Source: Asterochloris sp. CNOR1 (Eukaryota > Chlorophyta > Trebouxiophyceae > Trebouxiales > Trebouxiaceae). From it: a stretch of 64,000 nucleotides of DNA. The notes beneath the pieces are model-generated. The model saw only the letters and a list, made by a program, of their open reading frames with translations. It was not told where the DNA came from and made no database searches. The stretch is from assembly GCA_963969365.1 (NCBI GenBank), contig OZ017758.1, forward strand, positions 1,922,001-1,986,000, given 5' to 3'. Made by a program: the position numbers and the translations under genes. Each line of letters opens with the position of its first letter. Within the stretch, counting starts at the first letter, position 1. Positions 1 to 10,100 of the stretch are shown here, in pieces.

Positions 1-352
1 GCACACTGACGACCAAGTTTGTAGTGTCAACATGCTGCTCAAGCTTGACACCTGCAGGCTGTGCTGTGGGCGTGTGATCGCGAATACTGCATGGCATGCT
101 GCCGCAAAGTGGCAGCCCATCTCCAGACGCTGGCAGCCTGGAAGCCAAGGGCTGGCAGAGGGCAGTGTGCGAAAATTTGCTTGCTTCCACACCCTGTAGG
201 CCAACAAAGAGCATTCTGCAGATGTGTCTTTGGCTCCAGGATGAGCCCAGCAGCCCCATGCGCCAATGCTTTGCTTTTCATGCTCTGCAGTGTCTGGCGG
301 AAGTGCTGATGGTGCAAATCGGCCGCTCAGCCCTCAGCAGGTGTCCCCTAGG
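1..352. other. Region upstream of the eIF2B delta start codon
   Basis: No gene is supported here. Several overlapping open frames exist on both strands, but none shows a recognisable family and none joins in phase to the eIF2B delta exons. The stretch directly before position 353 presumably holds the eIF2B delta promoter and 5' leader. No TATA box was seen. Confidence 0.4.
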
Positions 353-3300
353 ATGGCTGCGGCCTCGCTGCTTCAGGCAGGGCGGCGGGTTTCAGGGGCT
401 GGGGCCATGGCCTCACCCTTCGCTGCAGGTGACCGCGTGCAGGGGCCTCCTGCCTCTTGAGCATTGCCTCACAAGTCCGTGTGGACTCAGCACAGGGGTG
501 GGCTGCTGTGTCAGCTGTTGCAGCAGCCTTGCTGATTATCGTTATTCTGAAATGACATGTCCACCTCTTCTCTGCTAAGACTCTGCTGTTGAGGGCTGAC
601 TGCTGGCCCAGTACAGCTGCCCACCATTCACATGCTATACAGAGAACACTGTCTGCTGTTGCGCCCTGCAGCACACTGCTCAAAGCCTTGCTTTGGGCAG
701 GGCCTTGACACTTGCTGTGATCGGCGGCATAGCGCTCCAAGCCATGCTGAGACTATGGGGAGAGGTGTTTCAGCCAGCTCCGCACTGTCTACTCCAGCAT
801 CGCCACCATGTCAGCTACCTCTGCCAATCCCAACAGCGCATGTGCCTCAACTGACACCAGTGCTTTACACTGCAGGTGCCCAGCAGAATGCCCCCTGGTC
901 GCCCTTGCACCCCGGCGGCCCAGACACTGCCCAGCAGGCAGCGTCTGACAAGCCAGGGCGCACCCCCTTCTCCAATGGGCGCCCTGTGCGCACATCCGAG
1001 GACGAGCCGCAAGCCAAGAGCCAGCCGAGTTCCAGGGAAGCCTCTGGGGAGGCAGCTCTTCCATCTGCAAAGGGCCATGCAGCCACCTCTCAGGTGAGTT
1101 CCAATGTGCAGCCTGCCACTCTAGTCTCCCCTGAATGTCAGAGGGCACTTAGAAGCGCATGCCGATGAGCAGGCAGAGCGTCAAGAGTGGCTCTGCAGTC
1201 GTACAGGCGCCTGCGCCGGTGGGCTACCTCCAAGAATGCAAGTCCTTGCTGGTCAGGCAGGCAGAAAGGGCAGTCCTGGGTACGCAGCATTCGCATTGGC
1301 ATCATGGTCATTCAGTGACCTGCATATTCACACGCCCACACACCCATATATTTAAATGTGTGTGTTTGTGGCATGTGTGTGCATGTAGCACTGCCAATCC
1401 TACCTCAGCGCAGGGAAGAGCAGGTATTTTCTGAGCTTAAGGAGCAGCGGGGGCCGCATTGTGTGGGCGCCTTGATAGATGTCATGACAGAGCAAGGCCC
1501 AGTATTCACCTTGTTGCAAATGTTTGAATGTTGCTTCAGTGGCCTTTCAGGGCACAGCATCTGTCAGCACTGCCTCAGGTAAGGGCAGCAAGGAGCAAAG
1601 CCCAGCGCTTCACGTCTTGTCAGAGCTGCAGGCATTCCTTGCTGTGCTCGTGCAGGCTGTGCGTCCTGCAAGCAGCTCCTCTGAAGAGGCTGGTGGGGAC
1701 CAGGATCTAGGCAGAGCTGCACTGCCCAGCAGCAGCGGCCAGGAGGCCGCTGCTGCTGACTGCAGCCCTGAGCGCAGCCCCAATGCAGAAAGCCCCGCAC
1801 GGGAACACTCCCACAGCGTGCGGCGGCGCTCTCAGCGGCAAGATCAGGGGCTGCAGCAGCGGGCGTGGAGCTCTGAGAGCGCGGGCCTGTCCTCCTCAAC
1901 AGACATGTTTTCACACCTGCGCAGCTGGAAGGTGAGACTCTGAGACTGCCATGAACAAGCCGGGGTGGCGTGTGCTTGCAGGGCAGTTCTCACACCTGCA
2001 CAGCTGCAAGGTGCTGTACACCTCTTGAGACAACAGAATCAATACAGCAAGTCAAGTGGTGCTGCCTGTGGGCATGCCTGGATGTCGTCACCCAAGATGT
2101 TGTGCAACCTGCTGTGCTTGTGGTGTTGTCACCTGATGGGGTGATCTGGGGGTTCATGAGGGGGCCCTTTGCTGTGCTGCAGCAGCCTCTCGTCTGACTG
2201 ACAGGCTGCCTGACTGCTGCATGCTGCTGTCAGTTCACAAGGATTGTGTGCAGCCCTGTTGCCATTAAAAGCTGGATGGTGCTCCTAAAATGTCAGACAG
2301 TAAGGAGCAAGAGACTGCTCAGTGTGCAGGCAGCTGCATGTCACAATTTGCGCAGATCTGGGCGTTGGCAGCAGATTCACCAGCGCGCTTGCAGGGTGGT
2401 AACCTCTGCTCTCTGTCCAGCCTTTTGCCTCGCCAAACCTGTTCTCCTCTGTGCCTGCAGCATGTCACGGCAGACTCAGTGACAATGCGGACCAGCCTGG
2501 CGAAGGCGGCTCACCCTGCAGTGTTTGAGCTGGGGCTCAAGTTTGCAGATGGGACCATCCGCGGGGCCAACGCACGTTGCCTGGCCATGCTGGCAGCCTT
2601 CAAGCAGCTCATACAGGTCAGTTGGACGCTGTGTGGTTCCTGGAATGGGTAGATTGTTGCTGCTGCTGGAGATCATGTGCTGTGTCCACAGCAAACAGAT
2701 CACGCAGGTGAGCCAGGCACTGAGGCCGAGGCAGGCACTGATGCTGCCGGCAGAGTCAGCTGCTTTGGCGACTTGCGTGCTGCTGCTGTCTGAGGGATGT
2801 TTCATGTGGTGAGCTGGGCGTGGCGCTTGCCTCAGAGTGTGAGATGTTTCCTCAAGCTGGGCTTGGGCGCTGCTGCCGTCAAATTCTGCTGTGGTGAGCT
2901 GGGCTGACGCGCTAACATGTAGCTGCTGCTTGACAGTGTGATTCCTGGCGTGAGCTGAGCTGGTGTGCTCAGGTCTGCCGGAATCCTAAAGTGGCCTGCA
3001 GAGGTGCTCATCAGCTGAACAAACTGCTGCACAGTCTTGTCAACCTCAGCCTCCACTTTGACATGGTGTCAAGCCCCCGCAGGTTGTGCTAAGGGTTGCT
3101 AGCCGGCAAAGCATATGATGTTTCTTATCTGATTTAATGAGCCTGAGTCACCATGACGATAACTTATTAAATGCTGATGCTACTGCCGGCTGGGCCATGC
3201 CTGTGTGGCTTTCATTGCATCGCTATGGGTCGTAAGTGTGCTGGACATGGTGCTTATGGATTTGCTGGCATTGGAATTTCCTGTGTCTTCGCTGCTGCCT

Positions 3301-6300
3301 GCCAAAGCAATGGATGGTTCTGAACTGATTTAGTGACCTGATGTCACCCTGACGACAACTCATTACATGCTGATGCTTCTGCCCAGGTTGCCATGAGCAG
3401 GCATGCCGTCTGTATGGATCATGGCTGTCACTGCATCTGGCTTGTCGGGCAGGGTCTTGTTGGCAAATGGGTGACCCTGCTTGTCTTGTGAAGGTGGCCT
3501 GCCGGCAAAGCAGATGATGTTCCATGAACTCGTTCAATAAATTCTTCTCACCTTGACAACACATCAATCCATGTTGATGCTTTTGGCATTGTTGATGCTT
3601 TTGGCACTGTTGACCGGCAGACACCACCGCTTGCCCTCCGCTGCTGGCCATCACTGTGCATTGCTGTCTGTGCAGGACAGTAAACTGCCCTCCGGCAAAA
3701 CCCTGTCCAAAGATCTGCTGGCCCAGCTGAATGCCAACATCCAGTTCCTGGTAGAGTGCCGGCCCCTGGCAGTCAGCATGTCCAATGTCATCAAGTTTGT
3801 GAAGGCACAGGTAGGCAGGAGCAAGCTTTGCTGCTCTGTGTGGGTATGCTGAGTTGTGTGGAATGCCAGGCCCTGGCAGTCAGCACAGCTACACCCATTG
3901 ATCCTGAGAACGTATGAAACAATCTCTGCTGCTCTGTGTGGGTCTGCTGGGATTCAAGCCAGCCACTTCAGGCCAGCCACTTGCAGGCAGCATAGCTGTT
4001 GTCATGGAGCCTCGAAAGGCGCAGGTGGGCTAGCTCTGGGCTCAAATTCACCTGAAAGCAGTGGTGCCTATTTCCAGCAAGGGGCAAATAGGTGCCGCAA
4101 GTCTGCTGATTGCAATAGGTTCCCCAAATCTACATCTTGTATTGGCAGCCACCATGGCCAATGCCTTCAGAGCTATGAAGCTGCAGTGGGCTTGTTGCTC
4201 TAAATGCAGCGCCAGCCAAGCGTGCTGCTGCCCCTGGCCTGCTGCACCTCCTGCATCCAGAGCAGCAACATGCTGCTGACCACAGCCTGCAACAGGTGTA
4301 GCACAGCCATGCTGTTTTCGGTGCTTCCCTGAGTTGGATGGCTATAATCAGTAATCATCACAATTCTGGGGAAGTTGTGGCTGCACATGCGAACTTGGTC
4401 CAGCCCTGTTGCCTGTGCTGGGGAAAGCTCTTCTGAGCTTGCCACATGGCGAGTGGGGCAACATTTGCGGATGTGCTGCTCTGTGGTAGGGAGCTCATCC
4501 TGCTCGACCTTGCTGTGTTGCATGCACTGGAGAGCCTTCTGCTTGCTGCACTGCTGGGCATTCAAAATCAATGTCTTGCTCATCAGGCCTTGATAGCTGC
4601 AGATCAGCCAGCTTGGCAAGGGCGTGTCAGAGCAGCAGGCAAAGCAGACAGTCATAACAGCAATAGACGACTTCATGAAGCAGAAGATAGAGTTTGCAGG
4701 TGGGTTCACACGGATGATATGGCTCCTCTGCATCTAGCAGCAATGCACACACGCTTGGCAGTTTTGCGCAACATGGGCCTGCCATCCTGGTGCTGGTATA
4801 CCTGCTTTAGTTGAGCTTGGCAGCTCCGTGCTTTAGGTGCTTGCAGCAACTCAACATTGCTCACCAGCCCTGAGCTGCATGAACCAATAGAAGTTCAGAC
4901 ACCTGGCTGGCTGCTGCAGGCGAGATCCTTGTCAGCTACGCTGTAGCTAAGGTCTATGATGGTGATGTCATCCTGACCTTTGGATTCTCGACCACAGTCC
5001 TCGACGTCTTGTTGGCAGCGCAGAAGGTGAGCAGGCTGTTTGTTGCATGTCCTGCGCAGAGTCCAGGCATTGTATGCTCCCCGATGCTGCTTATCTTATC
5101 TCTGCTGCATGGTGTGGCAGCATCTCATTGGCGCTTGATCCAAATGCAATGGCTGCCTACGCCCATCCTACAAGGCTGCGCCCTAGGCTGCTGCTGCCGC
5201 CATGGAGGCTGCATGTGCCTCCTGGCATTCTGCTCCGACCCACTGATGTGCCTGACGGTGCAGATGACAGGCATAGCTGGCTGTGGCGACCCCCTATGGT
5301 CCGTTTGTGTCACTGTGCATCTTACACTTCTGGTCCACTGCCTCTTGCCTGGCCAGGAGGGCACACACTTTCTGGTGGTTATGCTGGACATGCACACACA
5401 TGCTTGACGGAAGTTGTTGGCCTGCAAAGCATGTTTGGCTGTGCAGGAGGGCAAGCACTTCCAGGTGATCGTGGTGGACGCCCGCCCCCAGCTGGAGGGG
5501 CAGCAGCTGCTGCGGTGCCTGCTGCGCGCAGGCATCTCCTGCAGCTACACCCTCATCAACGCGCTCTACTACATCATGGCTGAAGCCAGCAAGGTGCGTA
5601 GGGTCAAGTGGTCTGCTGCCTGTGTGCCTGTTACTCATTGCAGCATGGCAGAGCCAGCCATTGGGCAGCTGTGTTAACTGCCAGTAGTGCTTCATCATGG
5701 AACACATTGGCAAGGTGGGCAGCCATGCTGGAATTGGCTAGTACCTCCTGAGCAGCGCTGAGTGGGGACCTCACAAACAATATCCTGCGCATGCGTTTGC
5801 AGGTGCTTCTGGGTGCAGCGGTCTGCTGTCAGATAGCACAGTCATCTTCCGCAGCACCCATCTTCATCTCTCACCAGTTTTCTACCCTGCAGGGGCTGCT
5901 GGGCGCAGCGGCCTGCTGTTCAACAGCTCAGTCATCCCCTGTGCAGCGCTGAACGGGGACCCCCCACTGAGTGCCACTTGCATTGGGCCTTGTCGTCCGC
6001 GCGCTTCCTGGCACCGCCACGGAACATCTCCCATACCCTGCAAATGCGTCTGCAGGTGCTCCTGGGTGCGGCGGCGGTGCTGTCCAACGGCACAGTCATC
6101 TCCCGCGCGGGGTCCGCCGCCGTGGCCATGATGGCCTGCGAAACGGCCAAGCCTGTCATCATCTGCTGCGGCACCTACAAGTTCCACGAGCGGGTCCAGC
6201 TGGACAGCATCACCCGCAACGAGCTGGGGGACCCTGGCTGTGTAGCTCATGTTGAGGGGCGTCCAGACGTGGTGGCTCTGCAGAAGTGGGAGCAGCAGCC

Positions 6301-6817
6301 CATGCTAGGTGAGAGCAGAGCCTTTCCACAGCCTGGACCCTGGCTGCTGTGCTCACGTTCACAGGCGGCTGTTCCTGGTTGTCCTGCTGAAATGGGTGGA
6401 GCAGCTGGAGCTGAAGCTGTGGGCAGCTGTGTTGCCTGGCTGCTTGGCTCAGGTGGAGCAGCAACAGGCACGGTCAGACCTGTGGCGCTGAGCAGCAGCT
6501 GGATGTCAGACTAAGCTTGTGTGGGTAACAGTCAATGTGCACCAGAATTGACTGATTGAGCAGCAGCTGATGATATGCTGGAACATCTGCAGTCCGTTCA
6601 ATGTGCCTGGCTTCAGCTTTGGTGGTGAAGAGCTAAGATGTACTGATGCCTCAGCATCTCTCTGACTTGGGCTGTCTCTACTGCAGGCCTTCTCAATCTC
6701 ACGTATGATGCTATGCCCCAGGAATACGTCACTGTTGTCATGACTGAGTTTGGAGCGATCCCACCCACTAGTGTGCCTGTCATTTTGCGGGAATACCGCC
6801 AGGAACCTGTGTCGTAG
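353..6817 (+). CDS. EIF2B4: Translation initiation factor eIF2B, delta subunit
   Basis: Regulatory subunit of the cytosolic eIF2B complex, which exchanges GDP for GTP on eIF2. Exons: 353-428, 876-1093, 1656-1931, 2461-2616, 3676-3810, 4603-4699, 4920-5026, 5447-5593, 6056-6308, 6687-6817. All phases agree and the spliced length is 1596 nt (531 aa), close to the human protein (about 520 aa). Residues 1-190 are low-complexity and poorly conserved, as in the family. The conserved IF-2B fold starts at MFSHLRSWK, then HPAVFELGLKFADG, NARCLAMLAAF, VECRPLAVSMSNVIKF, DGDVILTFGFSTTVL, VIVVDARPQLEGQ, SNGTVISRAGSAAVAMM, CGTYKFHERVQLDS, NELGDP and IPPTSVPVILREYR at the C-terminus. The start at 353 was chosen because its exon ends at a phase-1 GT donor that matches the phase of the 876 acceptor. 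Family identity is near certain; exons 1-2 are less sure. Confidence 0.93.
3090..3611. repeat. Three diverged ~200-bp tandem units in an eIF2B delta intron
   Basis: Within the intron 2617-3675 three related blocks start near 3105, 3300 and 3504. Each begins with a GCAAAGCA..GATG-like segment, continues through a CTGATTTA or similar stretch, a CACC(A/C)TGACGA-like core and ends in TGATGCT(A/T)CTGCC or TGATGCTTTTGGC. The last unit also carries a short direct repeat, TTGATGCTTTTGGCA, twice around 3572-3604. No coding potential is shared by the three units. Confidence 0.7.
3856..3900 (+). repeat. Decayed copy of an eIF2B delta exon 3' part
   Basis: The segment around 3856-3886 closely matches 3751-3778 of the upstream exon (shared core CCCTGGCAGTCAGCA), which encodes VECRPLAVS. 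It lies about 45 bases after that exon's donor, in the intron, and loses similarity downstream. The flanking intron sequence CTGCTCTGTGTGGGT also recurs (near 3830 and 3928), so the duplicated unit spanned the exon end and the intron start. Confidence 0.65.
5353..5400 (+). repeat. Decayed copy of the eIF2B delta exon that starts at 5447
   Basis: CAGGAGGGCA followed by CACTT(T/C) and GGTG.T..T...TGGAC aligns with the acceptor and first 40 bases of the true exon at 5444-5490 (coding EGKHFQVIVVDA). The copy retains a CCAG before GAGGGC but its frame is not continued. It sits about 90 bases upstream of the functional acceptor. Confidence 0.65.
5745..5950 (+). repeat. Two decayed copies of the eIF2B delta exon that starts at 6056
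   Basis: Copy A at 5800-5860 (GCAGGTGCTTCTGGGTGCAGC...GCACAGTCATCT) and copy B at 5889-5940 (GCAGGGGCTGCTGGGCGCAGC...GCTCAGTCATCC) both match the acceptor and first 60 bases of the real exon at 6053-6110, which encodes VLLGAAAVLSNGTVIS. Pre-acceptor sequence is duplicated too: GCAGCGCTGAGTGGGGACC at 5754 resembles GCAGCGCTGAACGGGGACC at 5943. Neither copy keeps the frame. Confidence 0.75.
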
Positions 6818-7110
6818 CACATTCTGCCATGATTGCGCTGAACTCTGCCATTTACCCTTCAATGTTGAAGAGCTTTGGGGTGAGTGTTTGAAAAGACTGG
6901 CGCTCCTCAGAGCTTAAGGGCTGGTCACTGCTGCAGCCCATTCACCCCAGGCAAACAGTGAGGGGTATGAGGCATGCAGGCAGATGTTATTTTGTCATGT
7001 ATGCTGAGAAAGGAGCAGTGCAGATGAGCATTGAATGTAGCTACTATATCTTTGTCTGCTGCAGTGTCATCCACCAAAGAGAGGTGCGCCAAGCAAATGC
7101 ACCTGTTGCC
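6818..7110. other. Convergent intergenic region between eIF2B delta and CysRS
   Basis: About 290 bases lie between the two stop codons, which face each other. The region must hold both 3' ends. I found no clear TGTAA-type polyadenylation signal on either strand and no other feature. Confidence 0.6.
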
Positions 7111-10100
7111 TCAGCTCTCATTCTGAGCAACAACGGGTCGCCAGGTAGTGCCGCCAGGCAAGTCCATTATGGCCACCCCTTTGGCTGCTAGCTCATCCCT
7201 GACACCATCAGCAGCAGCAAAATCTTTACTCTTCCTGGCGTCTGATCGCCGCTGAATGGCATCCTCCACATCCTGCTCGGTGAGCTCAGCTCTGCACACA
7301 GTGGGCCTGTATGGTTCAGCGTGAGGCGGCAGCTGATTGCTCAAGGGAGACTGCGTGCACTCTGGGATGATTGCTGTGCACAAGGTGGCAGACTTATGCA
7401 GCAGGAAGCTTTGCAAGGAAGAAAAGGTGTGCCCCTGTGAAGTTTTGCACACCATGTAAGGCATCCCACAAGTTCACTAGAGGTCTTCCACCTTTTGAGA
7501 GCCAACTCCTTAAGCTCATGAAGGACTGCTCCTGGTTGTTTCACAGGGAGTCCCAAAAGTTTCAGACTTTGCTCAATCCCAACTCTGAGCCCTGCCAGCA
7601 GCTGCAGCCTGTCTTGTGCTTTCTTGCCCTGCAGCCACCACCACCAGACCTGTCATCAGCATCATGGAAGGAGGAGCTGGCTGCAAGAAAACCTCACTGC
7701 AGCAGCAGCAGGCTGCCTGTAGCACCGTGGTGCTTGCACAGGGCGTTGTACTGAAACCCCCTCAAGCCTGACAGGTGCTTTTCCATTGGCTCGAGCCCAC
7801 ATGAAATGCAAGCTCTTACCTTTTTAGTGTGTATGAGGTCATTAAGTTGCTTCAAAGGGCCAGACAGGGTGGAGAGGGCCACTGGACTGTTCAGGTCGTC
7901 GCACAGACCCTGCAGGGCCTGGCCATATAGCTGCCCTGCAATGGACTCGTGATGCTGCATGGCAGCAAGTAGCGCCGTAAGCGGAAGAGCACTTTGCCTA
8001 CGGCTCATGGGCAGAAGGCACATTGGCCTGAAACTGCTTCTGCACAGGTATTGGATGAGTGGACATGGGCAGTCAAAAGTGTCAGCTACACTGGGCCATG
8101 ATGGCCACGTCAGACCTGGCAGGAGCCATTCACACTGTTGCAGACAGAGATCCGATGTGACGGCAAGCTGCTGCAGGCTCTGCAGCTCTGCTGCCAGCAG
8201 CTCAACAGCGGAAGGGATGGTGCTAAGATCACCTGCAGGTGCTTCTGTGCTTCAATCTGAGCCTGCTCAGCCTCTGAGCCAAGCTGCTCCAGGGCAGAGT
8301 GGCAGTCCAGCAGGGTTTGGTAGAAGTAAAACAGTCGATCGCTGGCCTGCACACCAGGCGCCGTGGATGAAGTGATTACCCGTCAGCAGGCTGCACAGAG
8401 GGTCGGCTACTGAGTACTCTGCCTGAAGCACGGTTGCATGTTGGACAGCATACTGGCAACTGTGGACTGCAGCATATGAGGAGCATGATGCACGGCACAG
8501 CAAATGTCCATCTTTGCTGTGCCACCCAACCCCAGCAAGGCATTAGCTTGCGTCTACATTGAGCCACAGGCTGTTAGCATTGCCTCCCTTGTTTCGTTGG
8601 AGTTGCAAATGATGTGCTCCAGAACTAGAGGGGCTGGCTATACAATGGCGCACCGAGCCATGGGGTTCTGCAGCTAGCAGCTTACACCTCTCTCAAGTCA
8701 AGCGACGTTCGACCGCACATGGGGTGATTGATCAGCGTTGAGTGCCAGTTCCTCAGACAGGCATCCCACCTCTTCAAGCGCTCGTTGCGTGAAGTTGATG
8801 GCCTGCCTGTACTGTGTGCTGACGAGGAACAGCCTCAGCGCCAAAGGGTGGTACCGCTCCACAACAGTCCTTATGGTGAAGAAGTTGCCCAGGCTCTTGC
8901 TCATCTTCTCACTGTCCACTGCAGCCAGAAACAGACCAATGCACCTGAAGAGATCTCCTGCTGTTTTGGGCGGCAGATGGGCGGCTCTGGGTTCACAATG
9001 TGATGAAGAGAGACCAGCTGGCTGGAAGTGGCTTTGTCAGCTATGGACTGAACACATGTTTGCCATGGCGAGGGCATGGTGTGCTTGCGCAGCCATCAGG
9101 GCGGGTTTTGCTACAGGACAGCAGAGCACCAGCCAGGAGAACGTCAGCAAAGCTCAGGTGGCCTGCTGCCATTTCAAGGTCAGTCTAGCCATTGGCAGCC
9201 CTGCTGCAAGGTGCAGGTCAGCCAGTATCTGGTGTCCTGCGCACCATTGACAAAGCCGTTGTGCATCCAATAGCGTACAAAGTCCTTGCCATCCCCAGTC
9301 ATGTGCTGCCTGTCATGGTCGCAGGCGGCAGCCTGGCTCTGCGCGATCTCATTCTCATGGTGAGGGAACACCTGTACTGGCACAGCATGTTGACTGAGGG
9401 GGCAGCAGCACGTCACATTGGCTGTGCAGGTTTCAGCGCCGGGGGAGTGAAAGCGCCTGTACAAGCCTGTGGGGATGCTGAGGTGACAGTGAGGTCTGCT
9501 GCATGAGCTGCGGTCCTGTGGGTTGAAGGGACAACTGCACAGTCGCGGGCAGCACTCTGCGTGCGGGGCAGCAATGTGTGAAGGCTTCGGCAATGCTTGT
9601 CTCACGATGGTCTTCTGCACAGGCACAGCATGACGACAGGGGGCATGCAGCAAAGGCCAGCAGCAGCGTATGAGGATGGTCTCATCAGCACAAGGGCTGG
9701 GAAACATTTCCGGTCGAGGCAGCAGATGAAGAACATCAGCTTTTCAGCATGAGGCCGTAGCTGGCAGCAGCAGCACTGTTGATGCATGGCCCAGCAGGTG
9801 AGACGTGCTTGAGTCACGTATTGAACGTGAGGCCGCATTTGGCAGCAGGGGCACTCAGGGTACAGGGGCCAGCTGGTGAAGAACGCCCCCATGCCATGCC
9901 TCAGAACGTACCAAACCCAGCAGGAATGGGCACGCCCAGCCGAGGCACACCCTGCAGGGAGCCACATGCGGGCGGCCTGCTTGCTCAGGCCTGCTGCGCA
10001 CCAGGTCAAACCCGCCGCCATGGATGTCGATGACTGGCCCCAGCAGCTCGCGGATCATGGTGCTGCATTCCAGGTGCCACCCTGGGCGCCCCTGCCCCCA

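Noticed and set aside
1320-1390. GT/CA-rich stretch as a microsatellite or Z-DNA element
   Set aside because: The TG runs are short and interrupted and lie inside an eIF2B delta intron; nothing suggests a function.
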